The translations under genes and the position numbers were made by a program. A DNA stretch of 64,000 bases from Owenia fusiformis (lineage: Eukaryota > Annelida > Polychaeta > Sabellida > Oweniidae): the NCBI GenBank assembly GCA_903813345.2, contig CAIIXF020000006.1:15564348-15628347 (forward strand), read 5' to 3'. This document shows, piece by piece, positions 13,356 to 25,744 of this stretch (its first letter is position 1; every line of letters starts with the position of its first letter). A model generated the notes under the pieces. The model saw nothing but the letters and a program-made list of their open reading frames with translations. It had not been told where the DNA came from and ran no database searches.

Positions 13356-14382
13356 TGTTTATTATTCCCCTATATAACTATATTAATAATTCCTGAAAAG
13401 GGGATGGTGTTTGAAATGCGCTTAAGTTAAAAACCACATCACACGTTATTTTCCCATAGGGAAAACTCATGCTATCCATTGTTTTCGGCATAATTTTGGT
13501 CATCGAAAATTGATATCTTCAAACAATTCTATTTTTAGAGACGTTTTAGACCCCTTGGTGAATAAAAGTAGATCCTCTTTTGAGTAAATGGGCTCAACAT
13601 TTTGGAAAAAGAAAGTACTCATTGGGAAAGATATGGCTGTCTAAAATAACTTGCCAAACATCCCATGGACCGTTGTATATTTTACAGTTTGTACAATCTT
13701 ATCTATTGATGTATGGCCTATTGAAAATTCTCTTATTTTTAATGTGGAGATTTTAACATTTTTAAAAAAGTGCCCAGATGGGGTCCTAAACCATAATTAT
13801 TCAGAGAGTTGGATCGATATTTTACTATCACAGGGACTTCACTTGAAAGAAAACATATCGTTTTAATAAAAACCACTGTATTGATGGCCAGAAAGTACTC
13901 ATGGTGATCGTCTAAAATCACTTGCCATACTGTACATGGACCTTTTCACACATTTTTGAAGAATCAAGATGGTTTTCGAAGAGGAATTCCTGTAATAACA
14001 TCTGGTGCTGGTGCTGCATAGCCTGGATGTACCAATAGATGGAGGAATTTTGATGGTTGAAATAGGCAAATATTGCCATTAAAGAACAAATTTTCCTCAT
14101 TTCTACATTTCACAAGCTACCTTGGCCAAAATCCAAGTATCAAAATAATAGATTACAAATCAAATTGAGTAAAAAAGTTAAGTGAAATATAAGCCAAATG
14201 AATTGAAAATTTGACCAAATATAAAAATGGGGTTAAAAGATTTCACAAAGCTACTGTATTTTCAGTTTCAAACAGTATTGATTCATGGTGCTCATTGTGC
14301 CCATTGTTTGTCTCCTAAGAGAGCAAAATAATTCAGTCTATATAAAGCTTTTGTATTTTTATTTATTTATATTCTGTTCCAG
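13356..14382. other. Region upstream of the first visible ZNHIT6 exon
   Basis: No confident exon. The missing 5' exon of ZNHIT6 should lie here or beyond the preceding element. Around 14037-14105 there is weak similarity ('gatggaggaatttt', 'gatggttgaaat', 'aaatattgcc') to the interior of the short inverted-repeat element at 63745-63986, so part of this stretch is an old repeat copy. Confidence 0.4.
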
Positions 14383-17300
14383 TTGCTCAGTTTGCCAGGA
14401 GGCTGTGTGGAAGTACAAATGTCCTGGATGTCTTGTGAAGACTTGCTCCCTGCCATGTGTAAATCTACATAAGAAGAATAACAACTGTAATGGAAAGAGA
14501 GATAAAACAGCATATGTTAGGAAGAGGGATTTCAACGATAGCAACCTGCTGAATGGTAAGACAATGGCTTTTGATTATTTAGAATTGTTCTTGACCATTT
14601 TATGTTAACTATTAAGTATAGTTTTATATGATATTACTTTACAAGCTAGGAAAAGATTGAAGCTCTTTATTCGGAAAATGTAAAAATACAGAATGATGGT
14701 TTTCATCGTAATCTAAAAAAAGGTATAATATTATCATCAACATGGCAGGTGGATGGTGATGTGTCTCATTTTTCTTATCAGGACATGGCTCGACAGATCG
14801 ATTTGAAAATGTAGAACTGAGTAGTTTTTGGGCATGCTGGGTAGACTTTAGGGTATCAATTTCAATATTTGGCTCTTTTTTCACCTTGCACCTTGTACAA
14901 AAAAGTGGAAAATTTGAATACAGAAATGACACTAATTCATTAATTTATTAAACATCAAAAACAACTATCCGATCTAAAGCTGACAATAATTCATTTTATG
15001 TAAAATTTGAATTAAAGGCCAAAAATGTTTCTTTTAGATAAAGGTATTATCAGCATAAATATTGCTTGGGGTGCAGTATTTAAATGCTTGGGATTTTACC
15101 ATTGACCCTTAGTTTTCAGGGTTTTAAGTTTAAAATCAAAGAATGTGAAATGGCTGAGATAGTGATATACAATTTTGGGATTTTTCTAGATTACAGATTC
15201 CTTGAGGATGTTGCTAGGACTAGTGATAGTGGGCAGAGAGATCAGTTGAACCGTCCACTAGGGAAAAATAAACCTTCATATGTGAGTTCAAAAATTCAAT
15301 TATTTATCATTTAGTTCAGGGATTTTTGTAAATGAAATAAAATTAATTAAAATAGTCTACAGTGGTAAGAATTTCCAATTACTACCATTTATTGAATTGT
15401 TCACATTTGGCCATTTCATAGAATTGAATTGTAGTAATCACTGTAATTCTCATTTTAAATAAACCTATATGTTTGATTTCATAATAATATGTAACATTAA
15501 CACAATCATTTCTTCACCAAGTAAGTAGTATGGCAATTTTCAAATTGAGAGAGCAGCATCATTATCAATTTTAAAATGCAATAAGTGCAACTTCCACATA
15601 AACAATTTCTTAAGCTTTGATAATTATAGAATATAAGGTTAATGTCTGTTGATTGTGTAACAAGTAACATTTTGAACAACAATAGTGAAAATTTGATTAT
15701 TTTAAATGTCACTTTAAATGCTAGGGAAATCACTAGGTGCGTATTTCAATTTTTACAATTTGGGTTTATAAATCTTTGTAGCGGACACTGTAATGATCCT
15801 GACATTTCTCTCATGACAGGCTAAATGAGACTGCATAGGATGACTTGATGTTTTATATTACAGTTGAATAGGATCCTCCAACAGGCTAGAAAAAGACAGA
15901 TGAACTTGTATATCATGCCAAAACAGTTCACTAAGAGGAAACTCAATTGTACGTGGTATAGTGAAAGGTGAGCAGGCTTGTTGCATTTGGAAAATAAATA
16001 AGTACATGTTATGTTTATGCCAAAAAATTAATTTATTCACATTTCATGTAATGTTGCTATAATTGTTTAACATTTCTTCTCAACAATTCTTGTTTAATCT
16101 CCTCCCTGTGACACTTTAATTGAACATTTAGAAAATAAAACAAATATTATTACTCGACTAAATGCTCTATTTGTAGGACCAAAAAGATGCAGTGGACTGT
16201 GGAGTGGAGCTTTCCTCATGTTAATGCCAAATATAGAGACAAAAAGTTAGTGCATTTTTATGTCAAAACCAAGAAGTGGCTTTTTGTGACTGGTGGTTAG
16301 TGTCTGTAAAAACTAACTGTTTCACTTTTGTATTTGTAACCATTTGCAATTATTCACTAGATTCTGACATTTTAAGCTCATACAAAACAACATTAAGATA
16401 TTAAGTTTCAACAGTTTATTATTTTATTATGATGATTGATTTAATCAAGTGTTTGCTATTCCGTGGTGTCACCAATTTACAGTAATAATTTGGTAAAAAT
16501 CAGAAGACCTTTCCAACAAAACCCTGCCTTTTAAAAGCTTTTTCAGAATTAATCAGTTGTATAATTTCTTATACTGTAGTAGGTAGCATGATTTACTGAT
16601 TTATTTTCAGAGTTGAGGAAGATGCGATTTTAAGAGATGTGCTGGCCAAATATGTAGAACAAGGTCAGGGTGACCCCGTTATACAGCATAAACTGAAGCC
16701 CTATGTAACAAAGGGTCTTGGGGAGTGTAAACTGTACATGAAAATTGAACGTAGAAGAGCCAACTCTGTTAGGTAAGAATTTCTTTAAAAAAGATCATAC
16801 AGTCTTTAGACAGCATATGTTTATTTGTATAAGTTAGTAAAGTTGTTCAGACCCATACCTACCTCATCCAAGGCAGTCTATTTAATTTAAAGTTTTGCCT
16901 CAAAATGTTATCCCTTTTCTCACAAATTCTATATTCATGTTGGTCCATATTCATTTTACATCTCAAAAGTAAGGAGAGATTTTTTACAGTTTATATTTAA
17001 GAAATCTCACTCACACTCAGTTGGAGATCTTCTCTGACCCCCCCCCCCACAAACTTTGCTCTTTACTTTTGAGTCAATTATTATTGCTTAAGTTAAGTTT
17101 AGACTGTTGTTTATTTGAGGAGTGGGATGCTTAATAGCACATCATAACACATTCTCCTGGTAGTAGGGGGACGACCTTATACGAGACTAGCAGTTGAAAT
17201 GAATCTGGAATTGGATAAAGAAAATGTCAGTTAAAAGGATATTGGAACAAAATTTTTTATACCCTGCACAAAATAGAAATCTAAATCTCTATGTTTTATT

Positions 17301-18271
17301 TTAAATAATTGCAGGTATTATGCATTAGACCTGGATAAGACCCTTCAAGACAACCTCACACATAAAACAGTAGTGGAGTACCCTGTGATACAAGTAGTGC
17401 TAAAAGACAGAGTGGGGGAATACAAAACTTTGAAACCTGGTAATTATTCACATGCACTATTAATGCATATTAGAGAACACTTTTTACATAAATATTCATT
17501 TTAATTTCAGAATACTGAATCTCAACACATATAAAAAGTTTAAAACTTGCCAATGATACATGATAATGCAATGTAACAGCCTGAACTATTTTGGAATCAA
17601 CTTAAGGCATTAAATGTAAAAGCAGAATTTTAATTGAGAGTTCAAGCAAAAAGGATTTAATCATGACCGTCTCATTCAAAATTTTTAATATAATGCTATT
17701 GATTTTGCTTCCAGATGGGACAGATTACACTTCAAGCGAAGCATCAAGTGATTCAAGTGATGATTCTACAGATTCTTCAACTGATTCGTCTGAATCTGAT
17801 TCTGAAACTCCCGTCACCATAACAACTGAAATAAAACAAGAAAAATTGGAAGTGGAAATTCCAAATGTGGATTCAGAAACTATTAACGATCAGTGTGAAA
17901 ACTTGAAGGCACAAACTGAAGATCTAGAAACTGCTAATCATGATAACAAATGCGAGGTGTTAAAATCTCAAAATGAGGATTTAAAAACTTCAGAGAATAA
18001 GAACCTATGTGAAAGGAAGACACTAAATGAGAATCTGGCAACTGTTGATGTTAAATACACTGATAGCAAAGTTAAAGTTGAAACCAGACTTGATAATGAT
18101 ACAGAAGATGGTGCAACAAACACAATGAATAAAGATACAGACACCGTGAACAAAAGCCATCAATGTTCACAAGAAATTAGTAAAAGGCAAAATCAAGATC
18201 AGGACACTGAGGATATCTCAGTTAAGAGACAAAAAACCTCTGATGAGGGTAATAAGTCAATTTTAGAATGA
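14383..18271 (+). CDS. ZNHIT6: Box C/D snoRNA protein 1 / zinc-finger HIT domain protein 6 (5' partial)
   Basis: BCD1/ZNHIT6 is a nuclear assembly factor for box C/D snoRNPs. Phase-consistent exons: 14383-14555, 15190-15281, 15864-15967, 16177-16245, 16611-16772, 17315-17439 and 17715-18271 (TGA). They give 427 residues, against about 470 in human. The first exon encodes the HIT zinc finger: paired cysteines in SVCQ, KCPGC and TCSLPC, then a HxxxxNNC ligand set, followed by the family motif RDKTAY. The second exon has the hallmark DYRFLEDVAR. The core continues through a W-rich segment (MQWTVEWSFP) and a conserved basic part ending near YYALDLDKTL. The last exon is a Ser/Asp-rich acidic tail with loose repeats of the type C-E-x-L-K-x-Q-x-E-D-L. 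The initiator exon was not found. Identification is by remembered family motifs and is strong for the N-terminal half. Confidence 0.9.
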
Positions 18272-18802
18272 ATATATGAATGAAGAACAGTCCTGAACTT
18301 TTACAAGTATTACAGAAGCTCACAATTATCCTTGTAATGTACAGGATAACCCCAAAAATGCAACCCTATATTTTTGGAATAACCTTCTCAATCATGGTGT
18401 AATCTTCTTAAATTATATTTTGTAGAGTGTCCAATAATGCTTTAATGATCAATGTTGTTCTTATATAGTATTGATTCATTGATGCTTATATAGTCTTAAG
18501 TATTCTACTGTTTCTATGCATCACAAGAAAATTGGGGAAGATTCCAGAAAAACGGAAAATTTATTCCAAATTCAAACATGACCATTCTCTAATTGAGTTT
18601 CTCAACCAATCAGAATGCAGCATAGCCGCTCTTTAATTCTCCATACATGAACGACCGTGCATCTATTCAATCATCGGGGAATCTATGTGTTGTGTTGTAC
18701 TGTAACAATAACCTGGGAATTGCGAAAACAGCAAGTTTGGTTATTTCATTGACCTCAATCCCCAATTCTCTAAACAATGTTGTCATTTTTATGTTTGAAT
18801 CA

Positions 18803-18906
18803 GAATAAATTATGATAGGCAATTCAATATGGAACCTTTGGTTTGTACGACATTTTGTCCAACTCGTGCTGAATTTCACCATATTGAATGGCCTATCATT
18901 ATTTAT
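18803..18906. repeat. Short inverted repeat (hairpin/MITE-like)
   Basis: Arms of about 29 bp: 'aataaattatgataggcaa' at 18803 onward and its near-perfect reverse complement ending at 18906, with a ~45 bp loop. The arms share the adjacent 'ttcaatatgg' / 'ccatattgaa'. No coding capacity. Confidence 0.6.
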
Positions 18907-20511
18907 TCCTTGAATAAAAGGGTTGTCCACATAACCTGTCTACTTACTTAAATATTGAACCAATCTGATTAATACATAAAATATAGTCAAAACCATATTT
19001 TCTAGGTTTGCTTTCAGATTTGGGACTTAGTTATAGACCTTTATATCGAGAGCTTGTTTCTAGGATCATGTTTATATTTCCTCCAAATATGAGACACATA
19101 AGTTCACAGAACAGACTGACTGATTTATGAACAGCTTCATTAATATAAATACATTTATTTGTTGGAATAGTAATAAATTATCAAATGTGAAGAAATCATC
19201 TCGTCCTCTACATTTTCAGTGTACATGTGAAAGAATTTGGGAGGATTCTAGTCATGTAGGTTTGAGTAGAGTCTTACTGAGTTGAATTGATCTCCAAGGT
19301 GTTATAACACACCACACCTTGGATGCAGATGCTTTTTTCTGTCCTGTTACTGTGTGGTGGTTCATACCTGTGGAAATCATCAAGGAACCAATCAAAAGTG
19401 TCCAAATATTTGTTTCACCAGCAGTCACACTTATAAATTATCATTTTATGGGCCTTAATGGGCGTTGATGGGGATTCTATTGAACTGATTCCTTGAACTG
19501 ATGTTTATCTTACATTATCATGACAAGATTTTGTAACATGATATCTTTATTTTGAGAATACTACATTGTGTATTAGCATTTTGTTCTGTTTACTCAGTGA
19601 ATGTGGATTCATTTTTAGATTATTTTGGTGAAGTTGGACCAACTGAAACCAGACGAGTCTCCTTTCATTCGCATACTTTGTGAAAGGTAGATTAAGATTG
19701 CCTGCGTGGCCATGTTACAAAATAGGTTTATGAAAACCTACAGCTAGTATACAAATAAATTAAAACAATATAATGTATAATCTGTTATGTAGGCTAGTTT
19801 TATTTAGGTAAGAAAAATATGTAGTATACAGTCTGAAGTATTTACACAATGCTTAATGGCAGTAAATTTACTATGCAAATGTCATCAATATGTTTGCAGA
19901 GAGGATGTCAATAGCTACATGATCACTTCATTTCATCAATAAATTCAACTGACATTCTAAATCTTCAACCTGTAATAATCTAAGGGATAAAAAAAATGGG
20001 ACAGCATCTTTTCCATTCAATCGAGGTTGGGCCATGCAGCCGAAGGTAAGCCATACAACCAAATTTTGCCGATTCAATCTGACGGAGAATGCCGAGGCTC
20101 TCTTTTTGACCAATTAGAGACGTCCTCTTCACATTCGTGGTACCCTCGGTAATAATATGACTAGTATATGATCAATTAAGGATAATACAATTTTCTCATA
20201 TGACTAACAAAGATACATCCATCTTTACCCCATGCAAGATATTGCCATCTTTCATCCTAAAAAGTCACACGTGCAAGATGAGATTTACTTGTGACATCAC
20301 TGGTCTATAAACATCAAGAACATGGCAACGGACACACCGTTGCTATGAGTATCCATGCTAATTCTACAAAACTAAGCTGTGACATCATAACAATGGAGCT
20401 TTTTTGCTCCGTGTATCTATGTATTTTCTTCAATATTGTTATGACGTCATAACAATTGCAACATGAAGTTCAAATAATTTGAAGCTATTTTTCACTCAGA
20501 TTTATGATAAA

Positions 20512-20802
20512 ATGGTGAAAATATGGCATAATGCAGAGTCATATGAGAAAAACTTTCTTGTACTCGTACCTGTGCAATATCGTCCATTCTTGACTCGCTT
20601 TGATAATGTTTCTCATCTTCAACTCGATAAAGAAGAATTATCAAAGCTCCTCAAGAATGATCGATCTTGCACAGGTACTCATATAAGAACCTCTATATCC
20701 CCCCCCTCCGTGAATATGCCTTTTCTCAGTATGATAAAGATTAAAGATGTGACTAACAGTTCAGAAACAATTGAGATGTTTCCCACAAATGCCCAGTTTT
20801 AG
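20512..20802 (+). CDS. Possible small hypothetical protein (96 residues)
   Basis: ATG in a favourable context (aaaATGg) opens 96 codons starting MVKIWHNAESYEKNF. The first ~55 residues have a plausible protein-like composition, and the frame then passes a 'cacag|gtactc' that could be a splice donor. A 'cactcag' acceptor-like site lies just upstream, so this might instead be an internal exon. No family is recognised and there is no promoter evidence. It could be chance. Confidence 0.18.
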   Translation: MVKIWHNAESYEKNFLVLVPVQYRPFLTRFDNVSHLQLDKEELSKLLKNDRSCTGTHIRTSISPPSVNMPFLSMIKIKDVTNSSETIEMFPTNAQF

Positions 20803-21034
20803 CACCTTTGTCCAGGGAGTGTCATTGTAGAAGATGTAGGCCTACAGGTGAAAATGAATTTCAAGCCAGTTGCTATGTCATTTACCTCCTGGTAAACTTT
20901 TAGTAAAAAAGCTGGTCCTGATCAGAAGTTACTGGCTCTGAGGGGCACTTATGTCACACCCTGTCACTGCTTATATCGTTTTTGTAGCATAGTACATATA
21001 ATTTAAAATATTGTTCCCTTCCATTCTCTTAGTG

Positions 21035-24000
21035 CTATCCTCCATGTAGGGTTGATATAAACACTATCCTATCGCTATTTTGAACTGCGTATTCCAATTC
21101 ACCCTGAAAGAATGCAACATTGTAATTAAAATGGAAGATCAAATATCAGTACACTGGCAATTTTTCATCTTTACCATACTGCCATATCTTTACAGTTATT
21201 CTTTACAGAAAAATATAGATTCAGTACAAAAACAAAAGTGAAAATTCTTAACAAAGATGTTATTGAATCAGTGAAGACTCAAAGTATGGAAGTCACTTTA
21301 TGGAATAATTTCAGAATAAATGAAGAATCATTTCAGATTTTTTAAAGTCAATTTAGATAAACTTGTAACATGTTTTATGGACATCATGATGAGAAAGATA
21401 CCCAAATCTGGGATCTCCAGTGAAAGGAGTTGAAATTACATTATTGATATTGAACATTTATGACGCCTTTACATGTCTCATATATACTCTGATTCCAAAA
21501 GAGTTACACCAAGATGAAGGGTGTCTCATTTAATACTATTTCTATCAGCCAGGTGACGTTATAGGAATGACCTTGACCTTCCATGAGCTCAAATTAATGA
21601 CATTTGGGACTCTTAAATATTTCAAAGCTCTCATTACATTTACAACACTTTGAACAGCAACTCTCAAGATGCAATAAGACACTATTTGATGCTTCATAAT
21701 CATTAACATGTAGAGAGTCATCTACTTTTAAGTTCGATGTAATTTTGAAAGCTTGATCCTACTCACCATCAACTCCCAGTCTGCATCATTTATTAGAACC
21801 AGAATTCCTGGCCGTCTGAAAAATAAGAAATGTGGTTAAATTGAGTTTATGGTATACAATGAATAAAGTGCTGTATAACACTTGTATAACTACTCGGTAT
21901 TTCTAATTTATTTGATGCCAGCTTTAATTAGACTCAGTACAATAACTACGGCCATAAAATCATATAAACAATTAATGTGAATATAAGTCTCAAATATTAC
22001 AACAATGTAGCATAGGAGGTCTGCATATTTAAGGTAAAGTAAATATGGTTCATGCACTTACACTGTATCTCCTTGCATGAAGAGCTCTGGACGTTCTTTT
22101 AACATATTATCCCGTATCCAAACCAATAAAGATTTTATCGTCCCTGCAAAAGCAATATATACTTGATTAAGTTTACATTTAATAAGAACCTTTGAATTAC
22201 ACATTGCTGGTAATAGTTTCGACTTGAGAGACATTCTTACAGTGATTATTCTTAAAATTTAAAAAGTGTAATTATTCCAATCTTAATTGAATGAATTCTA
22301 TGATTTGCTATAACATTTATATATAATGAGATAGCTAAATGACATTGACCTCAAACATTTAATCAGTAAGGGTTTCCACTTTCCAGACAATTAAAATGTC
22401 TTGCGAAGATGGGTTGAATTATCAACCTGAATTCAGCGAAAGATAATACATAATCAGTGTATGCCCTAAGGATTCCAGAGCTGCTGGTCAAAAAGGCATT
22501 ACTGACCAATTGCAATGTTATTTTCCTATACAGTACCTAGTGAAAAAATCAACTGGTCAGTATCAAAAGTAACCAGATAATGACCAGCTGTCCGACGCTT
22601 AAGGCGTGCCCTGTACATAATATAAGGGAATCATGAACAGATACAGATGATAGTTTTTATGTCACCACCAAAAAGTGGTGATATATTGTTATGGTCTCTG
22701 TTTTTTTGTGACGGTGGTCGGTAGTTGGAGATAAGTGGTTGGCAATCGGCGGTTGGTGTCTGTAACAAATGGTGATGACATTTTGCATGTTAATGCCTTG
22801 TTTCTACTTAACACAGGGTTAGAGAGGTCCCTCTCTATATTCTGTATACATGTACTATAATACCGCACTGACGAGAACCCCCCCCCGTCCAATGCCTTGG
22901 ACTCTTACTTGTAGATACATCAAAATGTTAACAAACTTCAACAGGGACAAATATGTATAGGCCTACTGATGGATATGCATGTGTAAATGAATGCACCCTA
23001 TTCCCTCCGTAGATCATTATTTCCCAATAGTTACTTACATTGTTCTGAGGATTCTGGGAGGGCAACATTGTGTTTCTTTGTCTTTCCAAAAAGCAGCTCA
23101 GCGCCCCCACTGAAATTAGATGAATCACTGCATGCATAATTCTATTTCCAAGAAAACAGGTAATAACTGTTATTTTCTGAAGTTGTAGTCTTTTTATAAA
23201 AAATTCATTCATTGATATTATCATATATTTGCGGCAATTGGGGTTATTAGCCTCTTGCAAATTATTAATGTTGATGAAAAATTCTCACTTTAAGACAGCA
23301 TTATTCACTCTGTATCATCTGACTGGGTTCCAGTCATAGTTAAGAATTACAAACTATCAATTTAAATCATTGAATTTAGCACACTTTCTTTCAATTTCTT
23401 TCTCTGGCTTGTTGCACTATATAGATACTTGTTAGTTAGTCATTCCCCTTGGGACAAGTTGGAAGCCCTCGGGTCATTACATTGGTGTCAGATAGGATCA
23501 AAGCATTGGTTGTATTCTTTGCGCCTGTGTGTGTGCTAGTCACTGCTAGGAAAGCAGGGCTGACTATGAGGGCACGGTCCTTTCAAAGGGGGGATAGTGT
23601 AACGACCCTTGATAGCAAGTTGCTACTACAGTCCAGCTGTAGTGGCTTAAGCCTTTATAGCTCAGTCGGTATAGCATCAGTCTTTGGATCCAAGGGTCCT
23701 AGGTCTGATTCCCACACGGGGCATTGAATTTAGCACACTTTCTTTCAATTTCTTTATCTGGCTTGTTGCACTATACTCGTTACTTAGTCATTCCCCTTGG
23801 GTGCCCTCGGGTCATTACATTAGGATTCTTTTATGTTTTATTTAAAATCCTTAAGGTACTGATGGACTTAAAAACACTCACTGGAGTAAATGCTGAGCTT
23901 AAAAAAGAAATCAATTACTCATGAGATCAATAAACAATTTAAAACCTTTTTAAAAAGGATCTATTTACAATAATAGATGGCAGTCAAAAAGATGTTTAAT

Positions 24001-25304
24001 AAATGTAAATATGGAAATCAAACTCTTAGCCAACAGCTAGTTGAAAGCCCATAGTTAAGGGAGGAACGAAAACATTTTTGAAAAAAATGCTATTCTAGTG
24101 TTGTTCAAAAAATGTTGAGAAAATATTTGAAGATGTATTTCATGAAATATCAGCATTTCCTAAACCTAAGCAGAAGAAACTAACTTTTTGCAGATTGCCC
24201 CTACTGGGAAATTGGAAAATCGCATCATGATTTATTTCTGTCAGATACCTAGGTGCATCAATGCACCTCTGGGGCTTTATTTATATATCTGAGATTTGTC
24301 ACGACCCTAGTAGTGACCCTATTAAAACTCCTACAGTCAAAAAGTCATTAGAGGCGGGGCTTCCACGTTTATCAGATACATGTACCCTGCTTGCTTATGC
24401 TTCCTGATTGACGCTGATGGAGCAATTCACAGTTTACTAACTTCTAAAAGGTAAGCGAGTGTCCAAGGCATAAGATAACTCTATTTTTTCATTCTAGCCA
24501 GTTAGTCAGGAGTTGAAATCGACTTTAAAGTGGTGAACATAAATAATTACTAACACTATGAAAAAGTTGAGTGCTCTATATTTTCTCCGTCCCGGAACGT
24601 ACAAATATAGTGGAATTTGTGTCCATAATGACAAATAGGAACTTAAAAATTTGAAGAGAAATTCACATGTTAATGCCGACTCTTCAAATGTTTTGGATCC
24701 CAATAACGCCGCAAGGAGGATTGGCTCCCAGAATGCAACATGACACGTGCCAGCTTTCAATATGCTGTTCTGGCATTTTGAAACCTGTCACGAATAAATA
24801 AGGTTAACTGATGTTGCATTCTGGGAGTCAATCTACCTTGGATCACAAACATGGCGATCCATGAAAACATTCGTCTGATTTGGTAGGAATTTATCCATCA
24901 TTTGCAGGTATGAAGCGTTGGATTCATTTATTGTGCTACTAAAGTGAACGGGAATTATTTTTCTACCGCTTGGGAGAGTTTGAGACATGAAACTTAGAAT
25001 TTGGCTCATTGTGACAACTTTTGATGGTTGAGGTTTATTAATGTCTCCCACTGTAGATCACAGGGGCTTGTCTGGACCCTGTGCTGTAGATAGTCTAGTA
25101 CATAGATCTAGATCATTTAAAAAACAAAGTCAGGAGAAAAAAAGAAGTCTGTCTTTTTTGACAGTCAATCGTCCCATTCAAGCATCGACATATCCCAAAT
25201 GTTTCTAGTGAAGACCTAAATACATGTATGACATACGAATAATATAATATTGCGTGTGTTCCAATTCCTTACCTAAACTCTATGGTTATATTTGTTTCAC
25301 ACAT
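21035..25304 (-). CDS. URM1: Ubiquitin-related modifier 1 (complete, 5 exons)
   Basis: URM1 is a ubiquitin-like protein and sulfur carrier. Its C-terminal glycine is thiocarboxylated by the MOCS3/Uba4 enzyme to thiolate wobble uridine of certain tRNAs; it can also modify proteins. Exons on the minus strand: 25304-25273 ([10 protein letters not shown] plus a split codon), 23109-23039 (GGAELLFG), 22143-22062 (ending [12 protein letters not shown]), 21815-21767 ([16 protein letters not shown]) and 21103-21035 (ending STLHGG, then TAG). Lengths 32+71+82+49+69 = 303 nt give 100 residues, against 101 in human, with phases agreeing at every junction and GT-AG borders throughout. The diglycine end and the [15 protein letters not shown] block are diagnostic. 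No alternative identity is plausible. Confidence 0.95.
22630..22800 (+). repeat. Copy of the ATGTCACCACC repeat family inside URM1 intron 2
   Basis: Begins near 'tatgtcaccaccaaaaagtgg' and continues through 'attgttatggtctctg' to a 'ggttggtgtctgtaacaaat' segment. It matches the reverse complement of the right end of the element at 60792-61761. The segment 'tctgtaacaaatgg...gacattttgcatgttaat' recurs at 32790-32835. This is a fragment of a dispersed element. Confidence 0.65.
23368..23819 (+). mobile_element. Miniature LTR retrotransposon (TRIM-like), copy 1, 5' LTR truncated
   Basis: The 3' LTR spans 23598-23819 (222 bp, TGTAAC...ATTACA). The 5' LTR survives only as its last ~114 bp (23368-23481). 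Immediately after the 5' LTR comes TTGGTGTCAGATAGG, a typical primer-binding site position. Just before the 3' LTR is a purine-rich tract (aaaggggggatag). The internal region is only 116 bp and codes for nothing, so this is a non-autonomous element dependent on a Ty3/gypsy-type helper (inferred). It lies in URM1 intron 1, opposite to the gene's direction. Confidence 0.75.
23650..23722 (+). other. tRNA-like sequence inside the LTR (copy 1)
   Basis: Contains an A-box-like 'tagctcagtcggtatagc' and a B-box-like 'ggtctgattccc' at tRNA-like spacing, followed by 'acacgggg'. The anticodon arm is degenerate and the acceptor arm does not pair well. It is therefore not a functional tRNA gene but could act as an internal Pol III promoter. 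The corresponding part of copy 2 is at 27860-27918, with its B-box half also at 27615-27650. Confidence 0.65.
24833..25051 (-). repeat. Dispersed coding-like repeat, copy 2 (open frame of 72 codons)
   Basis: Minus-strand frame of 72 codons containing [16 protein letters not shown] and [12 protein letters not shown]. It is homologous to 8068-8275. It lies in URM1 intron 1 on the same strand as the gene but is flanked by an inverted repeat ('ggctcccagaatgcaacatg' at about 24722 and its near reverse complement at about 24813), so it is more likely part of a mobile element than a URM1 exon. The function is unknown. Confidence 0.5.
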
Positions 25305-25744
25305 CGTGTATAAAAATATTCTGAACGATCGAAAGTGATTGCTCGTTAGAAGGAAACGGTTTAAAAGGGGATTCCCCAGGTTTACAATTCTGGGAAATTC
25401 GAGGTTCTGTCACCTGTGTGCTTTTGAAACACGGATATAAGAAGTAAGAATTTGAAGTTGTATATCATTGGCCATACTATTTGATTACATTGATGCATGT
25501 ATGAAATGTGTTAGATCAAGCATGGACCTATATGGATCAAGGCCCAAATATATTATTTACATGGGATGATCTGTGATTGTTTTTTTTGGTGGGTTACTTT
25601 TTCAAAAAATTGTAGATCTATTGCAATCTTGGGGTTGAAAATAAGCTAGATTAAACGGTGGTTATTTAGATAAAATTTAGCTTTATGTTAACTACTGACA
25701 ATGTTTTAATACTACAAGATTTCAATTCACAAGTAGTTGTGGGG

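Larger units (their letters stand above)
18272..21034. other. Intergenic region between convergent ZNHIT6 and URM1
   Basis: Contains the 3' flanks of two convergent genes. A small hairpin lies at 18803-18906, and one weak open frame at 20512-20802 is listed separately. The rest shows nothing recognisable. Poly(A) sites cannot be assigned with confidence. Confidence 0.5.

Noticed and set aside
17663-17714. Separate start for the acidic tail of ZNHIT6
   Set aside because: The stretch before 17715 ends in a polypyrimidine-AG acceptor and the phase matches the exon ending at 17439.
23650-23722. Functional tRNA gene
   Set aside because: A- and B-box-like elements are present, but the anticodon and acceptor arms do not pair and the sequence is embedded in an LTR.
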